Shown: positions 7,493 to 15,152, counted from the stretch's first letter. The stretch: 15,917 nt of DNA from Saprospiraceae bacterium (GCA_013001805.1 JABDLW010000554.1:1-15917); one strand, 5' to 3'. Translations and numbers: made by a program. The notes: a model not told the origin generated them from the sequence alone.

Positions 7493-8905
7493 CTAGCCCT
7501 TGCCGGTAACACGCTTACCTTGTCTCACCCGGCTATGTTTATTAGCCATAGTATCTCGTTTATACTGGTCACCGATGGCTTTCTCAAGCTGGCTGATTTT
7601 GAGACTTAGGCTTTGAATTGCCGCGTGTTGTTGGGAAACGATCTTTGACAATTCCTGAATGGCAGAAATATTTAGAGTAGTCAATCCTTCATAATCAACG
7701 CTGCGAAAATCAGCTACCTCCTCGCCATAAACAAAGACTTTTTCCGCCTTAAGGTCGGTTGCCTTTATTAAGACCTGGTATTCTGATGGTATGGCAATTA
7801 TCTCGTATAGATTAGTAGCCTGATCTGATATAATCTGAATTTTATTTGCTTCGTGAGTAAGATGATGGATATCCTGGAAAGTAAGTAAAGAACCGTTGTG
7901 AATTCTCTCTATATTTATGGGTGCTGCATATACATTCGGAATAAACCCATAACCTCTATTTACGACTTGAGGACAAACCTGTTCTATCTGTTGAGCGATG
8001 ATCTTTTTGAAAGTTTGGGACCCGTATTTATACTTATCTTTCATCGTGTAGTCCGTAACTTGCATTGAATTTATCATTTTCAGATCGGCAGCTGAATTGC
8101 TGGTGCCCAATACGTTTTTTATTCGCAAATCCGACGTTGCCCAATAGGCCTCGGCAATGATTTGACCGTGTGCTTGAATGCACAAGGCATTGCCAGTAAA
8201 TCCTCCGTTATCATACTTGGTCCAGGTGCCTGGGAAGTTGCCCGGAATGAAGGAATGAATTTCCAAGGGTTTGGTAGGTGCACCTCCGACTCCTATCCAA
8301 CCACTTACGTTTACGTTTCCTGCAAACTGACCTCCACCGCCGATTTCAATGTCGCCAGTGGTCAAAAGCAGACCGTTGAGGTATTGATTACCCTGCACGG
8401 ACAATTGATATCCTGCAACGGGGTTTTGCGTACCTATTGCCACGGCTCCTGTATTCGTGTTCATTAATAACCTCCAGCCGGCGTTATTTCCATATAAGCC
8501 AAACAAGTCCAGTTCTTTTGTGCCCATGAATGCAATGGCTGCTGAATTTGAGGGATTGTTTAGCCAAAGCCCGGCCGAGCCGGTTGGCCCACTTTGAATG
8601 CGAATCCTATCGGCGATATCCAGTTTGTAAAAAGGGGTGGTTGTACCAATGCCAATATTTCCTGTGGTATTAATGACAAAATCCTTTAAACCTATGGTAC
8701 TAAAAAGCTCCAAAGCGGTGCCTGATCCAGTACCCAGTTGGCGGAATATCCAGGGCCTTTCCGTATTGAAGGTCAGTAAATGGTTGCCGTCTCCTGGTGT
8801 TCCTAACATCACGGGACCTTCAGCATTCACAGCTTGACCGTAGATAACTCTTATCGGTAGAAGTAAGAGGAAGATGAGGACTAGGGCATGACATGATGGT
8901 TTCAT
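7493..8905 (-). CDS. secreted tail-fibre-like protein with S74 (endosialidase chaperone) domain
   Basis: This is a 470-aa exported protein. Residues 1-23 form a signal peptide ending IYG before QAVNAEG. Residues 30-250 are Gly/Asn-rich beta segments with the Bacteroidota GNIGIGTTTPFYKLDI motif (82-97) and weaker copies (VAIGTQNPVAGYQLSV, WIGVGGAPTKPLEI), suggesting a trimeric beta fibre. The S74 intramolecular chaperone begins near ATSDLRIKN (257-264; Ser258, Asp259, Arg261, Lys263) and includes IIAQQIEQVCPQVV (302-315). An inserted beta module follows, then VFVYGEEVADFRSVDYEGLTTLNISAIQEL, a pattern I associate with the longer S74 forms also seen in protists and large viruses. The end is a short coiled coil (about 418-445) and a basic tail. 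S74 domains trimerise the fibre and then cut themselves off. It probably acts at the cell surface. No phage genes adjoin, so it is a host surface protein and not prophage. Confidence 0.87.
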   Translation of the reverse strand: MKPSCHALVLIFLLLLPIRVIYGQAVNAEGPVMLGTPGDGNHLLTFNTERPWIFRQLGTGSGTALELFSTIGLKDFVINTTGNIGIGTTTPFYKLDIADRIRIQSGPTGSAGLWLNNPSNSAAIAFMGTKELDLFGLYGNNAGWRLLMNTNTGAVAIGTQNPVAGYQLSVQGNQYLNGLLLTTGDIEIGGGGQFAGNVNVSGWIGVGGAPTKPLEIHSFIPGNFPGTWTKYDNGGFTGNALCIQAHGQIIAEAYWATSDLRIKNVLGTSNSAADLKMINSMQVTDYTMKDKYKYGSQTFKKIIAQQIEQVCPQVVNRGYGFIPNVYAAPINIERIHNGSLLTFQDIHHLTHEANKIQIISDQATNLYEIIAIPSEYQVLIKATDLKAEKVFVYGEEVADFRSVDYEGLTTLNISAIQELSKIVSQQHAAIQSLSLKISQLEKAIGDQYKRDTMANKHSRVRQGKRVTGKG

Positions 8906-9215
8906 TTATCTAATTTATAATGTTATAGAAAAAAATAAAGGAACCTCCCAAGTTATCTCAATGGAAGGCATAGGGAATTGTAAATTGTGTTGTTCCTGTG
9001 GGTCAGAAATACCGTCTGAAACGTTGCCAATTTACGAAACTATTAATTTCATCGGTAACGAATTTTTGTTCTTTGTTCGCCGGTGATGTTGGTGCATTTC
9101 TTCATGTAATGCGAAGCCTATTCACTACCGGCTGGAACAGCCAGGTCAGGGATGAAGTGAAACTGAGAACTATCTGTTCAATTTATTTCTATCTTACATT
9201 GAGACCAAGGCAGAG
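8906..9215. other. divergent intergenic region without a convincing gene
   Basis: These 310 bp separate the divergent starts of the S74 protein and the deacetylase, so both promoters should lie here. No perfect TAnnTTTG box was found for either gene. The closest matches are TAACTTGG on the minus strand (8948-8955) and TATCTTAC on the plus strand (9190-9197). A GTG-started 73-codon frame (8998-9219) has no protein-like composition and runs into the deacetylase start, so it is not called. The one clear structure is the hairpin at 9127-9146. Confidence 0.6.
9127..9146 (+). other. stable hairpin in the deacetylase leader
   Basis: ACC plus GGCTG pairs with CAGCC plus GGT around a GAA loop, with one bulged A: an 8-bp GC-rich stem ending 69 bp before the deacetylase ATG. 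No T-run follows in the plus direction, so it does not look like an intrinsic terminator. It could be a leader structure or an operator; the sequence alone does not decide. Confidence 0.4.
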
Positions 9216-10922
9216 ATGATGAGATTTCAGGCTTTCTTGTTATATGGGATTTTTGTGGTGCTTGTCCTTTTTGTCGTCTCCTACTCTGATCGTCCAGCAA
9301 CTGACATTGACAAACCACTGGTCGTCCTGACCTTTGATGATGCAGTGAAATCACACCGCACTTTTGTAGCACCACTTCTTGTGGAGTACGGATTTAATGC
9401 AACCTTTTTTGTCACTTATGCCTGGATGACGGATACGGTCAATTTTATGACCTGGGAAGATATTGCTGAGTTGGATAGTATGGGCTTTGAAATTGGTAAC
9501 CACAGTTGGACACACAGCAATTTTTCACAGCCGAAAGCGGCATTCGAACTGGAAGGAGAATTGGGCATGATTGAATGGCTCCTCAAACAACATGGTATAC
9601 CAAAACCTGTGAGTTATGCACATACCGGCAATGCCTTTGGTCCGAAAGCAGTGCAAGCCCTAAAAAGGTTGGAATACCGGTATGCCCGGCGGGGAAAGCA
9701 ACCTGAAGTGGCATACGGTAAGCTGGATGCCGGCCCTGGATATGATCCACAAAAACACCATCCGTTGTTAATTCCCACTACAATTGACTTTTATCCGGAT
9801 ATGACCTTTCCACTTTTTAAAGAGGCAATGTCTAGTGTCAAAACTCATGAAATCGTCGTGCTGCAATTCCATGGAGTGCCTGACATTGCGCATCCCTGGG
9901 TTTCCACATCACAGGATAATTTTAAGAAATACATGAACTATCTGGATAGTCAAAACTACCAGGTGATCGCGATGAAAGAACTGGACAATAATTTACTGGA
10001 AGATCCGCCAAATGACCCGATGCTGGGGGAGAGATTTCCGCCGGTTGCAGATGATGAATTGAGTTGGCCATTGGAAGTAATGCAAACACGCGAAAAGGAA
10101 GACTTCTGGGTTAAAAATATGCAGCGACATCAATACAGTTATACTGAGACGGCAGAGGTACTGGGTCAACATGACAGCACCATCCATCATGCACCAGACA
10201 AAAAAAGCTTGGATCCACCACCGGATCTGATTGAGGTGCTACCTTTTCCGGGAGGCCGTCATCCCCGGCTCGATTTTAAGGAAGGAATGTTGAGTCCGAT
10301 GCGAGGAACGAAACTAAGTGTTTTCTTACCCTGGGATTCCAGGGATTACGTTGTGCTGGACATTCCCGAAGCTGTTTTTACTCAATACGGTTTGACTTTT
10401 TTAGGGCATAAACACATCCCCACCGTTTTTGACTATAGTCTAAATGCGGTTTCAAATTCAGACTGGAAAAAAGATGAACAAGGAAATTGGACGAATATCT
10501 GGTTGCTGGATAGATGGATGGAAATCAAAGCCACGGTCACCCCAGAAAAAGAACGCGTGCTCATGCAGCTCTCTCTCACCAACAATACGGACGACACCAT
10601 TTTTCACGATCTGCAAACTCAGGTATGCGTAATGTTGGGAAAGGCAGCAAACTTTTCTGAGCAAACCAATGATAATAAGCAGTTCAATTGTCCAGTAGCT
10701 GTAGTGCAATCAAAAAAAGGAAATCAGTGGATAGTCACCGCCTGGGAAGGATGTTCAAATCCCTGGGGTAATGCAGATTGTCCCTGCCTGCATGCCGATC
10801 CCAAATTTCCCGATTGCTCGCCGGGGCAAACCGTCTCAATCAAAGGGATGCTTTGGTTTTATACCGGAAATAACATTCAGGCAGAAATTGACCGCGTCCG
10901 GTCGGAACTGGATTGGTTGTAA
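9216..10922 (+). CDS. exported polysaccharide deacetylase-like (NodB fold) protein with large unassigned C-terminal domain
   Basis: This 568-aa protein begins with a hydrophobic signal or anchor (residues 6-23), so the enzyme faces the periplasm or outside. A NodB/CE4 domain follows: motif 1 is LTFDDA (Asp41, Asp42), motif 2 is NHSWTH (His96, His100), and the late His is in LQFHGVPD (His219). These supply the Asp-His-His metal site used to remove N- or O-acetyl groups from polysaccharides. The usual RxPxG motif 3 is replaced by SYAHTGNAFG (133-142), as in divergent members. Residues about 295-325 form a short helical, HTH-like linker (YSYTETAEVLGQHDSTIHHA). Residues about 340-568 look like a beta-rich domain with GGRHPRLDF at its start, a Cys cluster (CSNPWGNADCPCLHADP) and a final FYTGNN strand. 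I do not recognise a named family for it. The start is ATG at 9216, with a second ATG directly after. The gene converges on the BNR gene with only 24 bp between stops. Confidence 0.83.
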   Translation: MMRFQAFLLYGIFVVLVLFVVSYSDRPATDIDKPLVVLTFDDAVKSHRTFVAPLLVEYGFNATFFVTYAWMTDTVNFMTWEDIAELDSMGFEIGNHSWTHSNFSQPKAAFELEGELGMIEWLLKQHGIPKPVSYAHTGNAFGPKAVQALKRLEYRYARRGKQPEVAYGKLDAGPGYDPQKHHPLLIPTTIDFYPDMTFPLFKEAMSSVKTHEIVVLQFHGVPDIAHPWVSTSQDNFKKYMNYLDSQNYQVIAMKELDNNLLEDPPNDPMLGERFPPVADDELSWPLEVMQTREKEDFWVKNMQRHQYSYTETAEVLGQHDSTIHHAPDKKSLDPPPDLIEVLPFPGGRHPRLDFKEGMLSPMRGTKLSVFLPWDSRDYVVLDIPEAVFTQYGLTFLGHKHIPTVFDYSLNAVSNSDWKKDEQGNWTNIWLLDRWMEIKATVTPEKERVLMQLSLTNNTDDTIFHDLQTQVCVMLGKAANFSEQTNDNKQFNCPVAVVQSKKGNQWIVTAWEGCSNPWGNADCPCLHADPKFPDCSPGQTVSIKGMLWFYTGNNIQAEIDRVRSELDWL

Positions 10923-10946
10923 TCTTTTATCAGACTAGCTCTTCCC

Positions 10947-13900
10947 TTACCTGGCTTCAACTGGCACCCTGGTCATTAATATTTCCAATGCGGTTAATTG
11001 ATCATCTAATTCTTTACTTAATTCTTTAAATACCTGATACGCTCCATTTGTCGGTCTGGCATCACCGGTCTCCACACTACGACGCAGGGATGCCAGGCGA
11101 TTATTAAGGCGTATAGGAAAATTAAGGGGATCTTGATTGCTGCGGTTCTTGGTCTGGTAAAGTGCTTCTTCCACAGTCGTCAGTTCATGAATTAATTCCG
11201 CGTGTTTTATGCTGTCCCTATCGATGAGACTTTTCCGTGTATTTCGAATTTTTATCACGGCCTCATTGGCTGCGGAAGTTTTGTCACGGATTTCCATGGC
11301 CAGTTTAAACTGAGCCTCGAGGTCATCTTGTGTCACCCCTTCCAGGTTTGGGTCAATTTTTACCCTAAGATCTTTTGAGAGCACTTGATTTGAAACGGAG
11401 AGCTTAACCTGATATTTTCCGGGAGGAGCTTTTGGCCCCCGTTGTGGTCTGGCACTCCAGATAATCATGCCATCAAAGTCGGTAGCGCCGGGGAAGCGCA
11501 GATCCCAGCTAAATGTGTTTATACCTTGCGCTGTTGTAGGTTCTGTTGATCCGCCCCTTAGCCAATAGGGAAGATCTGGATCCGGGGTATATTCTTTCTC
11601 TTTGCCAATAAATTGATCGACTAAATTTCCATCTTCATCCAGAATTTCCACCAGTACACTGTCGACTTCTTTAGAGAGGTAGTATTGGACAGATGCGTCA
11701 TATATTCCCCTGATGGCATCTGCTGGAGTAAACAAATGAACTGGTCCTGTCATCAATTCAGCACTAGCTTCCCTCAGGGGTGCAATGTCATCCATTATCC
11801 AGAAGCCACGTCCATGCGTACCCAGAACAATGTCATTATCCTTGATCACCAAATCGCGGATGGGTGTATCCGGCAAATTCTGCTGCAGGCTTTGCCATAG
11901 ATTTCCGTGGTCGAAGGAAACATAAACTCCGTGTTCGGTACCTAATACCAGCAAACCAGGCCGGATGGGATCTTCGCGGATAGATCGGGCAAAATGTCCC
12001 TCGGCAATGCCGTCAATTATTGGAGTCCAGGTCTTTCCAAAATCGTGTGTTTTAAACACATATGGTGCCCGGTCATCTACCTGGTAACGGTTTGCAGCGA
12101 CATAGAGGGTGCCGGCACTGTGTTTCGATTCCTCGATGATACTAACACGCGAAAATTTGGGAAGGGTTGCGGGTGTAATGTCTTGCCAATTCTTTCCTCC
12201 GTCCCTGGTAATATGAATTTTACCATCATCGCTTCCTGCCCAAATCGTGTTAATATCATGCCACGATGGAGCGAGAGCAAAAACGGTAGCATAAATTTCC
12301 GGCCCATTCATGTCCTTGGTGATGATGCCACCCGTTTCTCCCAGTGTTTCGGGGTCAGCATACGTGAGGTCAGGGCTGATCTTTTGCCAGCTTTGCCCAT
12401 CGTCGATTGTCTTCCAAACGTGCTGTGAACATGTATACATAACCGATGGATCCTGGGGGGCGAACATGATGGGAAACGTCCACTGCCACCGTTCCGGCAA
12501 TGCGCTGGCAGGTTCTCCCGAAAAAAATCTTGGATAGACCTGAATGTCGCGGATCTGTCCGGTCTTTCGGCTATATCTGGTTAGGAGAGCACCTTGACTG
12601 CCAGCATAGAAAATATCGTGATCAGTGGGATGCTGCGTAATCCAGCCACTTTCTCCACCCCCGATATCGTAGTACCAACCATGATTTGGCCCCCGGGCTT
12701 GCATGTGTTCCCAACCATCACTCGGCATCGCCAATGTGCTGTTATCTTGTTGGGCTCCTGCCACATGATACGGTACGTCATTGGTTGCCATAACATGATA
12801 AAACTGAGTTGTACAATAATCTTGCTCAGTCCAGCTTTTGCCTCCATTTATCGTCACATTTCCACCCCCGTCATTCGAATTGATCATACGCATCGGATCG
12901 TTAGGATCGATCCATAAATCATGGTTGTCACCATGCGGCACGGTGATAGTTATATCAAAGGTCTTGCCCCCATCTGTCGATTTATAGAACCCGGTGTTGA
13001 GACAGTAAACGGTTTCCTTATCAAGCGGATCGGCGTAAATCCGGGAATAGTAAAAGGCACGCTGTCGTAATTTACGTTCATGATTGGTGCGTGTCCAGGT
13101 CCACCCGGCATCGTCCGAACGGAAAACACCACCCTCCTCAGCTTCGACAATGGCCCAGATCCGGCTGGGATCGGCAGGAGATACGGTCACACCTATTTTG
13201 CCGATGGGGCCTTCCGGCATGCCAGGGTTGTCTGTCAAGTCAATCCAATGATCGCCACCATCAACAGATTTCCAAAGCCGGCAATCCGGTCCACCACCCC
13301 ACATCTTCCAGGCTTTTCGATATACCTGCCAGGTAGAAGCATAAAGCACTTCAGGATTTGTACGATCAATTATCAAGTCTACGGCTCCTGCTTTACTACT
13401 TACATAGAGCACTTTTTCCCAGGTGTTTCCTCCATCTTTACTACGGAATACTCCTCGCTCTTCATTTTCTCCATAGGGATGCCCCAATGCGGCTACATAC
13501 ACCAGGTTAGGATTGGTCGGATGGACCCTGATGCGAGCGATGGCTTGAGTTTCGGTCAGTCCAAGATGTCGCCATTTTTTTCCTCCATCTGTGGTCTTAT
13601 AGACTCCGTCACCCTGCGTAATACTGCCCCGCAATTGCACTTCACCCATTCCGATATAGACGATGTCCGGATTTGTTTCCGCAACTGCTACGGCTCCCAC
13701 CGATGAACTGGTAACCTGTCCATCCGTCACCGGTAGCCATTCCTGGCCTCCATCAGTCGTCTTCCAGAGTCCTCCGCCAGTGGCACCGAAATAATATTCA
13801 TTTGGTCTTCCCGGACTGCCAGAACAACCCAAGGACCGGCCTCCACGATTCGGTCCGATATTTCGCCACTTCAGAGATTGATAGTAGGAATTTGGGATGG

Positions 13901-13994
13901 TGCCGAGACTTTCTTGTGCGGTGGCCGGTTGGAAAAATAGTATAGAGGTAAATAACAGGTAAAAGTGCGCGGAGGAAGTCTTCAGAGTTGTCAT
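10947..13994 (-). CDS. secreted sortilin/VPS10-like BNR-repeat beta-propeller protein
   Basis: This 1015-aa exported protein is often annotated as a VPS10-like or BNR glycosyl hydrolase. Residues 1-26 are a signal peptide (LLFTSILFFQPATA, then QES). About eleven Asp-box/BNR motifs follow across residues 70-720, such as KTTDGGQEW, KTTDGGKKW, RSKDGGNTW, KSVDGGDHW, ITRDGGKNW and VSFDHGNLW, which mark tandem seven- to ten-bladed propellers. After GTHGRGFWIMDD comes a beta-sandwich-like section (to about 890) containing NTFSWDLRFPGA, then a charged helical C-terminus. Asp boxes are structural and do not prove sialidase activity; no sialidase catalytic set was seen. No sorting domain of the type IX system is evident at the end. 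The frame opens at a TTG (13997), but the adjacent ATG at 13994 is the better start, and a -7 box sits 33 bp upstream of it. Likely periplasmic or outer surface; ligand unknown. Confidence 0.9.
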   Translation of the reverse strand: MTTLKTSSAHFYLLFTSILFFQPATAQESLGTIPNSYYQSLKWRNIGPNRGGRSLGCSGSPGRPNEYYFGATGGGLWKTTDGGQEWLPVTDGQVTSSSVGAVAVAETNPDIVYIGMGEVQLRGSITQGDGVYKTTDGGKKWRHLGLTETQAIARIRVHPTNPNLVYVAALGHPYGENEERGVFRSKDGGNTWEKVLYVSSKAGAVDLIIDRTNPEVLYASTWQVYRKAWKMWGGGPDCRLWKSVDGGDHWIDLTDNPGMPEGPIGKIGVTVSPADPSRIWAIVEAEEGGVFRSDDAGWTWTRTNHERKLRQRAFYYSRIYADPLDKETVYCLNTGFYKSTDGGKTFDITITVPHGDNHDLWIDPNDPMRMINSNDGGGNVTINGGKSWTEQDYCTTQFYHVMATNDVPYHVAGAQQDNSTLAMPSDGWEHMQARGPNHGWYYDIGGGESGWITQHPTDHDIFYAGSQGALLTRYSRKTGQIRDIQVYPRFFSGEPASALPERWQWTFPIMFAPQDPSVMYTCSQHVWKTIDDGQSWQKISPDLTYADPETLGETGGIITKDMNGPEIYATVFALAPSWHDINTIWAGSDDGKIHITRDGGKNWQDITPATLPKFSRVSIIEESKHSAGTLYVAANRYQVDDRAPYVFKTHDFGKTWTPIIDGIAEGHFARSIREDPIRPGLLVLGTEHGVYVSFDHGNLWQSLQQNLPDTPIRDLVIKDNDIVLGTHGRGFWIMDDIAPLREASAELMTGPVHLFTPADAIRGIYDASVQYYLSKEVDSVLVEILDEDGNLVDQFIGKEKEYTPDPDLPYWLRGGSTEPTTAQGINTFSWDLRFPGATDFDGMIIWSARPQRGPKAPPGKYQVKLSVSNQVLSKDLRVKIDPNLEGVTQDDLEAQFKLAMEIRDKTSAANEAVIKIRNTRKSLIDRDSIKHAELIHELTTVEEALYQTKNRSNQDPLNFPIRLNNRLASLRRSVETGDARPTNGAYQVFKELSKELDDQLTALEILMTRVPVEAR

Positions 13995-14001
13995 CAATTG
14001 T

Positions 14002-14018
14002 GAGCTTTTTCCCAGCTC
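14002..14018 (-). other. small hairpin in the BNR gene leader
   Basis: GAGCT and AGCTC pair perfectly around a 7-nt loop (minus strand loop GGGAAAA). With the promoter box at 14028-14035, this hairpin would sit near the 5' end of a roughly 25-nt leader, just before the ATG at 13994. It may stabilise the mRNA end or affect translation. Five base pairs can occur by chance. Confidence 0.3.
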
Positions 14019-14027
14019 TCAAAATAA

Positions 14028-14035
14028 CAAATTTA
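14028..14035 (-). promoter_or_regulatory. putative Bacteroidota -7 promoter box for the BNR gene
   Basis: The minus strand reads TAAATTTG, an exact match to TAnnTTTG, placed 33 bp upstream of the ATG at 13994. It lies between the BNR gene and the repeat array, so the array would be upstream of the transcript. No clear -33 TTG was found at the standard spacing. Confidence 0.45.
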
Positions 14036-14056
14036 TGATGGTAATCTAATCGCCTA

Positions 14057-14148
14057 CTGACGCTCCTACGTTGGTCAGCATGCCTCTCTCTCTTTTTCTC
14101 TACTGACGCTCCTGCGTCGGTCAGCATGTCTCTGTCTCTTTTTCTCTC
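14057..14148. repeat. 46-bp tandem repeat, two copies (plus a third A unit)
   Basis: Copies 14057-14102 and 14103-14148 each hold an A hairpin followed by a pyrimidine-only-like tract (CTCTCTCTCTTTTTCTC in the first, CTCTGTCTCTTTTTCTC in the second). The third A unit begins exactly 46 bp later at 14149 but is followed by different sequence. The exact period shows local duplication, unlike the B-containing half of the array. Confidence 0.9.
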
Positions 14149-14193
14149 CTGACGCTCCTAAGTCGGTCAGTATTTTAATTCGAACCATTCGTC

Positions 14194-14223
14194 ATCGAGA
14201 CGCTCATTTCAGTCGGTCTCGAT
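14194..14223. repeat. B hairpin copy 1
   Basis: ATCGAGAC at 14194-14201 pairs perfectly with GTCTCGAT at 14216-14223. The loop differs from the other two copies by one base (CAGTCG where they have CAATCG). It starts an 89-bp composite unit (B, spacer, A, spacer) that runs to 14282. Confidence 0.9.
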
Positions 14224-14282
14224 CTTCGATTCGCCTACTGAAGCTCCTACGTCGGTCAGCACTTTGATTCGAACCATTCGTC

Positions 14283-14312
14283 ATCGAGACGCTCATTTCA
14301 ATCGGTCTCGAT
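14283..14312. repeat. B hairpin copy 2
   Basis: The same perfect 8-bp stem (14283-14290 with 14305-14312) surrounds the 14-nt loop. It starts the second composite unit, which is 110 bp to the next B copy because of about 21 extra bases at 14359-14390 (ATTCGAAAAATTCG and CATTCATTACTCG). Confidence 0.9.
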
Positions 14313-14392
14313 CTTTGATTCGCCTACTGACGCTCCTACGTCGGTCAGCACTTTGATTCACTATTCGAAAAATTCGTCATTCATTACTCGTC

Positions 14393-14422
14393 ATCGAGAC
14401 GCTCATTTCAATCGGTCTCGAT
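14393..14422. repeat. B hairpin copy 3
   Basis: The stem (14393-14400 with 14415-14422) and loop are identical to copy 2. It is followed by the usual spacer, with CGTCTA in place of CGCCTA, and then the last A unit at 14437-14458. Confidence 0.9.
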
Positions 14423-14465
14423 CTTCGATTCGTCTACTGACGCTCCTACGTCGGTCAGCACTTTG

Positions 14466-14497
14466 ATTCGAACCATTCGTCATTCGAACCATTCGTC
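14466..14497. repeat. 16-bp tandem duplication at the array edge
   Basis: ATTCGAACCATTCGTC occurs twice head to tail (14466-14481 and 14482-14497), ending 4 bp before the stop codon of the START-like gene. Single copies of this motif, or close variants, precede each B hairpin in the array. Confidence 0.92.
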
Positions 14498-14501
14498 AGA
14501 T

Positions 14502-15152
14502 CTATTCCATGGCAGCACTACTGTTTCCATCACCCTTGATTTCCTGCTCTTTCAGACTTGCCAGGGTTTTATATGGTCCATCGGCACTTAGCATAGCAAT
14601 CAGCCAGTTGGGAACTCTTCCACCTTGCTGGACCGTAAGATTGTAAGTAATTTTCACTTCGTTTTCTGCCGTCGGTTCGAGACGCCAGGAAACAAATGCC
14701 TGAGCGGCCAATCCCCCCTCACTCTTCTTTTCGGGCAACGTGTTTGTAGAGCAAACCTGATCATATACCAATGTAGCAGTGTTTTCGTCCCAGGATTTTT
14801 GCACTGCCCAAATCAGGTCACGGTCTTTGGCCGGCCAGCCCTGGGTGGTACGTGAGTAATAATGATATCGATCATCGGAGGTCCGGTGGACAACTCTTGA
14901 TTCCTTAACGCTGGATTGCCAGGATGGATAGTCTTCAACTTTGTCAAATATCGCTTCCACACTATCAATTGACATGCTGACCGTGGTGACAGCTTTAAAT
15001 GCTCGTACATTCATTTCATGACATTGATGGACGAAAACTTCCACGTTGTTTTTATCTATTACTTGTTTCCATTCAGAGGGAAACTGGGCACTGAGATGAC
15101 CGGTGGTCATAGCAAAAATGACAATAGAAAATAGGGTAAATGTAACTCGCAT
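14502..15152 (-). CDS. secreted START-like (SRPBCC fold) lipid-binding protein
   Basis: This 216-aa protein starts with a signal peptide (residues 1-22, TGHLSA then QFPSEW), so it is exported, probably to the periplasm. The rest looks like a START/SRPBCC helix-grip domain. WKQVIDKNNVEVFVHQ is the typical START opening, EAIFDKVEDYPSWQSSVKESRVV is the central segment, and YYSRTTQGWPAKDRDLIW resembles the START strand that precedes the RD(F/L) turn. The C-terminal part (VQQGGRVPNWLIAMLSADGPYKTLASLK) is the long helix that closes the pocket. Family members bind sterols, phospholipids or other hydrophobic ligands. The stop codon lies 4 bp beyond the repeat array, which separates it from the BNR gene. 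A possible promoter box is at 15244-15251. Ligand unknown. Confidence 0.85.
   Translation of the reverse strand: MRVTFTLFSIVIFAMTTGHLSAQFPSEWKQVIDKNNVEVFVHQCHEMNVRAFKAVTTVSMSIDSVEAIFDKVEDYPSWQSSVKESRVVHRTSDDRYHYYSRTTQGWPAKDRDLIWAVQKSWDENTATLVYDQVCSTNTLPEKKSEGGLAAQAFVSWRLEPTAENEVKITYNLTVQQGGRVPNWLIAMLSADGPYKTLASLKEQEIKGDGNSSAAME

Larger units (their letters stand above)
14057..14497. repeat. intergenic array of two related hairpin repeat families (A and B)
   Basis: Nearly the whole gap between the START-like gene and the BNR gene is repeats. Unit A (22 bp) has stem CTGAC/GTCAG around a 12-nt loop GCTCCTACGTCG. Six copies lie at 14057-14078, 14103-14124, 14149-14170, 14238-14259, 14327-14348 and 14437-14458, with one to two changes in several. 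Unit B (30 bp) has stem ATCGAGAC/GTCTCGAT around a 14-nt loop beginning GCTC and ending TCG, in three copies. The order is A A A B A B A B A. Both types share GACGCTC on the left and TCGGTC on the right. Spacers repeat the motif ATTCGAACCATTCGTC. There is no coding frame of note, no CRISPR-like unique spacers, and no T-run to suggest plain terminators. I do not recognise the family. Confidence 0.93.

Noticed and set aside
7493..8905. Prophage tail-fibre gene
   Set aside because: It has a signal peptide and no phage structural, lysis or integrase genes are near.
8998..9219. 73-codon frame in the divergent gap
   Set aside because: GTG start, atypical composition, and it covers the expected promoter region and runs into the deacetylase start.
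13080..13706. 208-codon plus-strand frame opposite the BNR gene
   Set aside because: Antisense shadow of a well-supported coding region with no recognisable protein motifs.
13798..14127. 109-codon minus-strand frame spanning the BNR gene start and the repeat array
   Set aside because: It overlaps the real BNR gene in another frame and its other half is the A repeats.
14057..14497. CRISPR array
   Set aside because: Repeats are palindromic and unevenly spaced, spacers repeat each other, and no cas genes are present.
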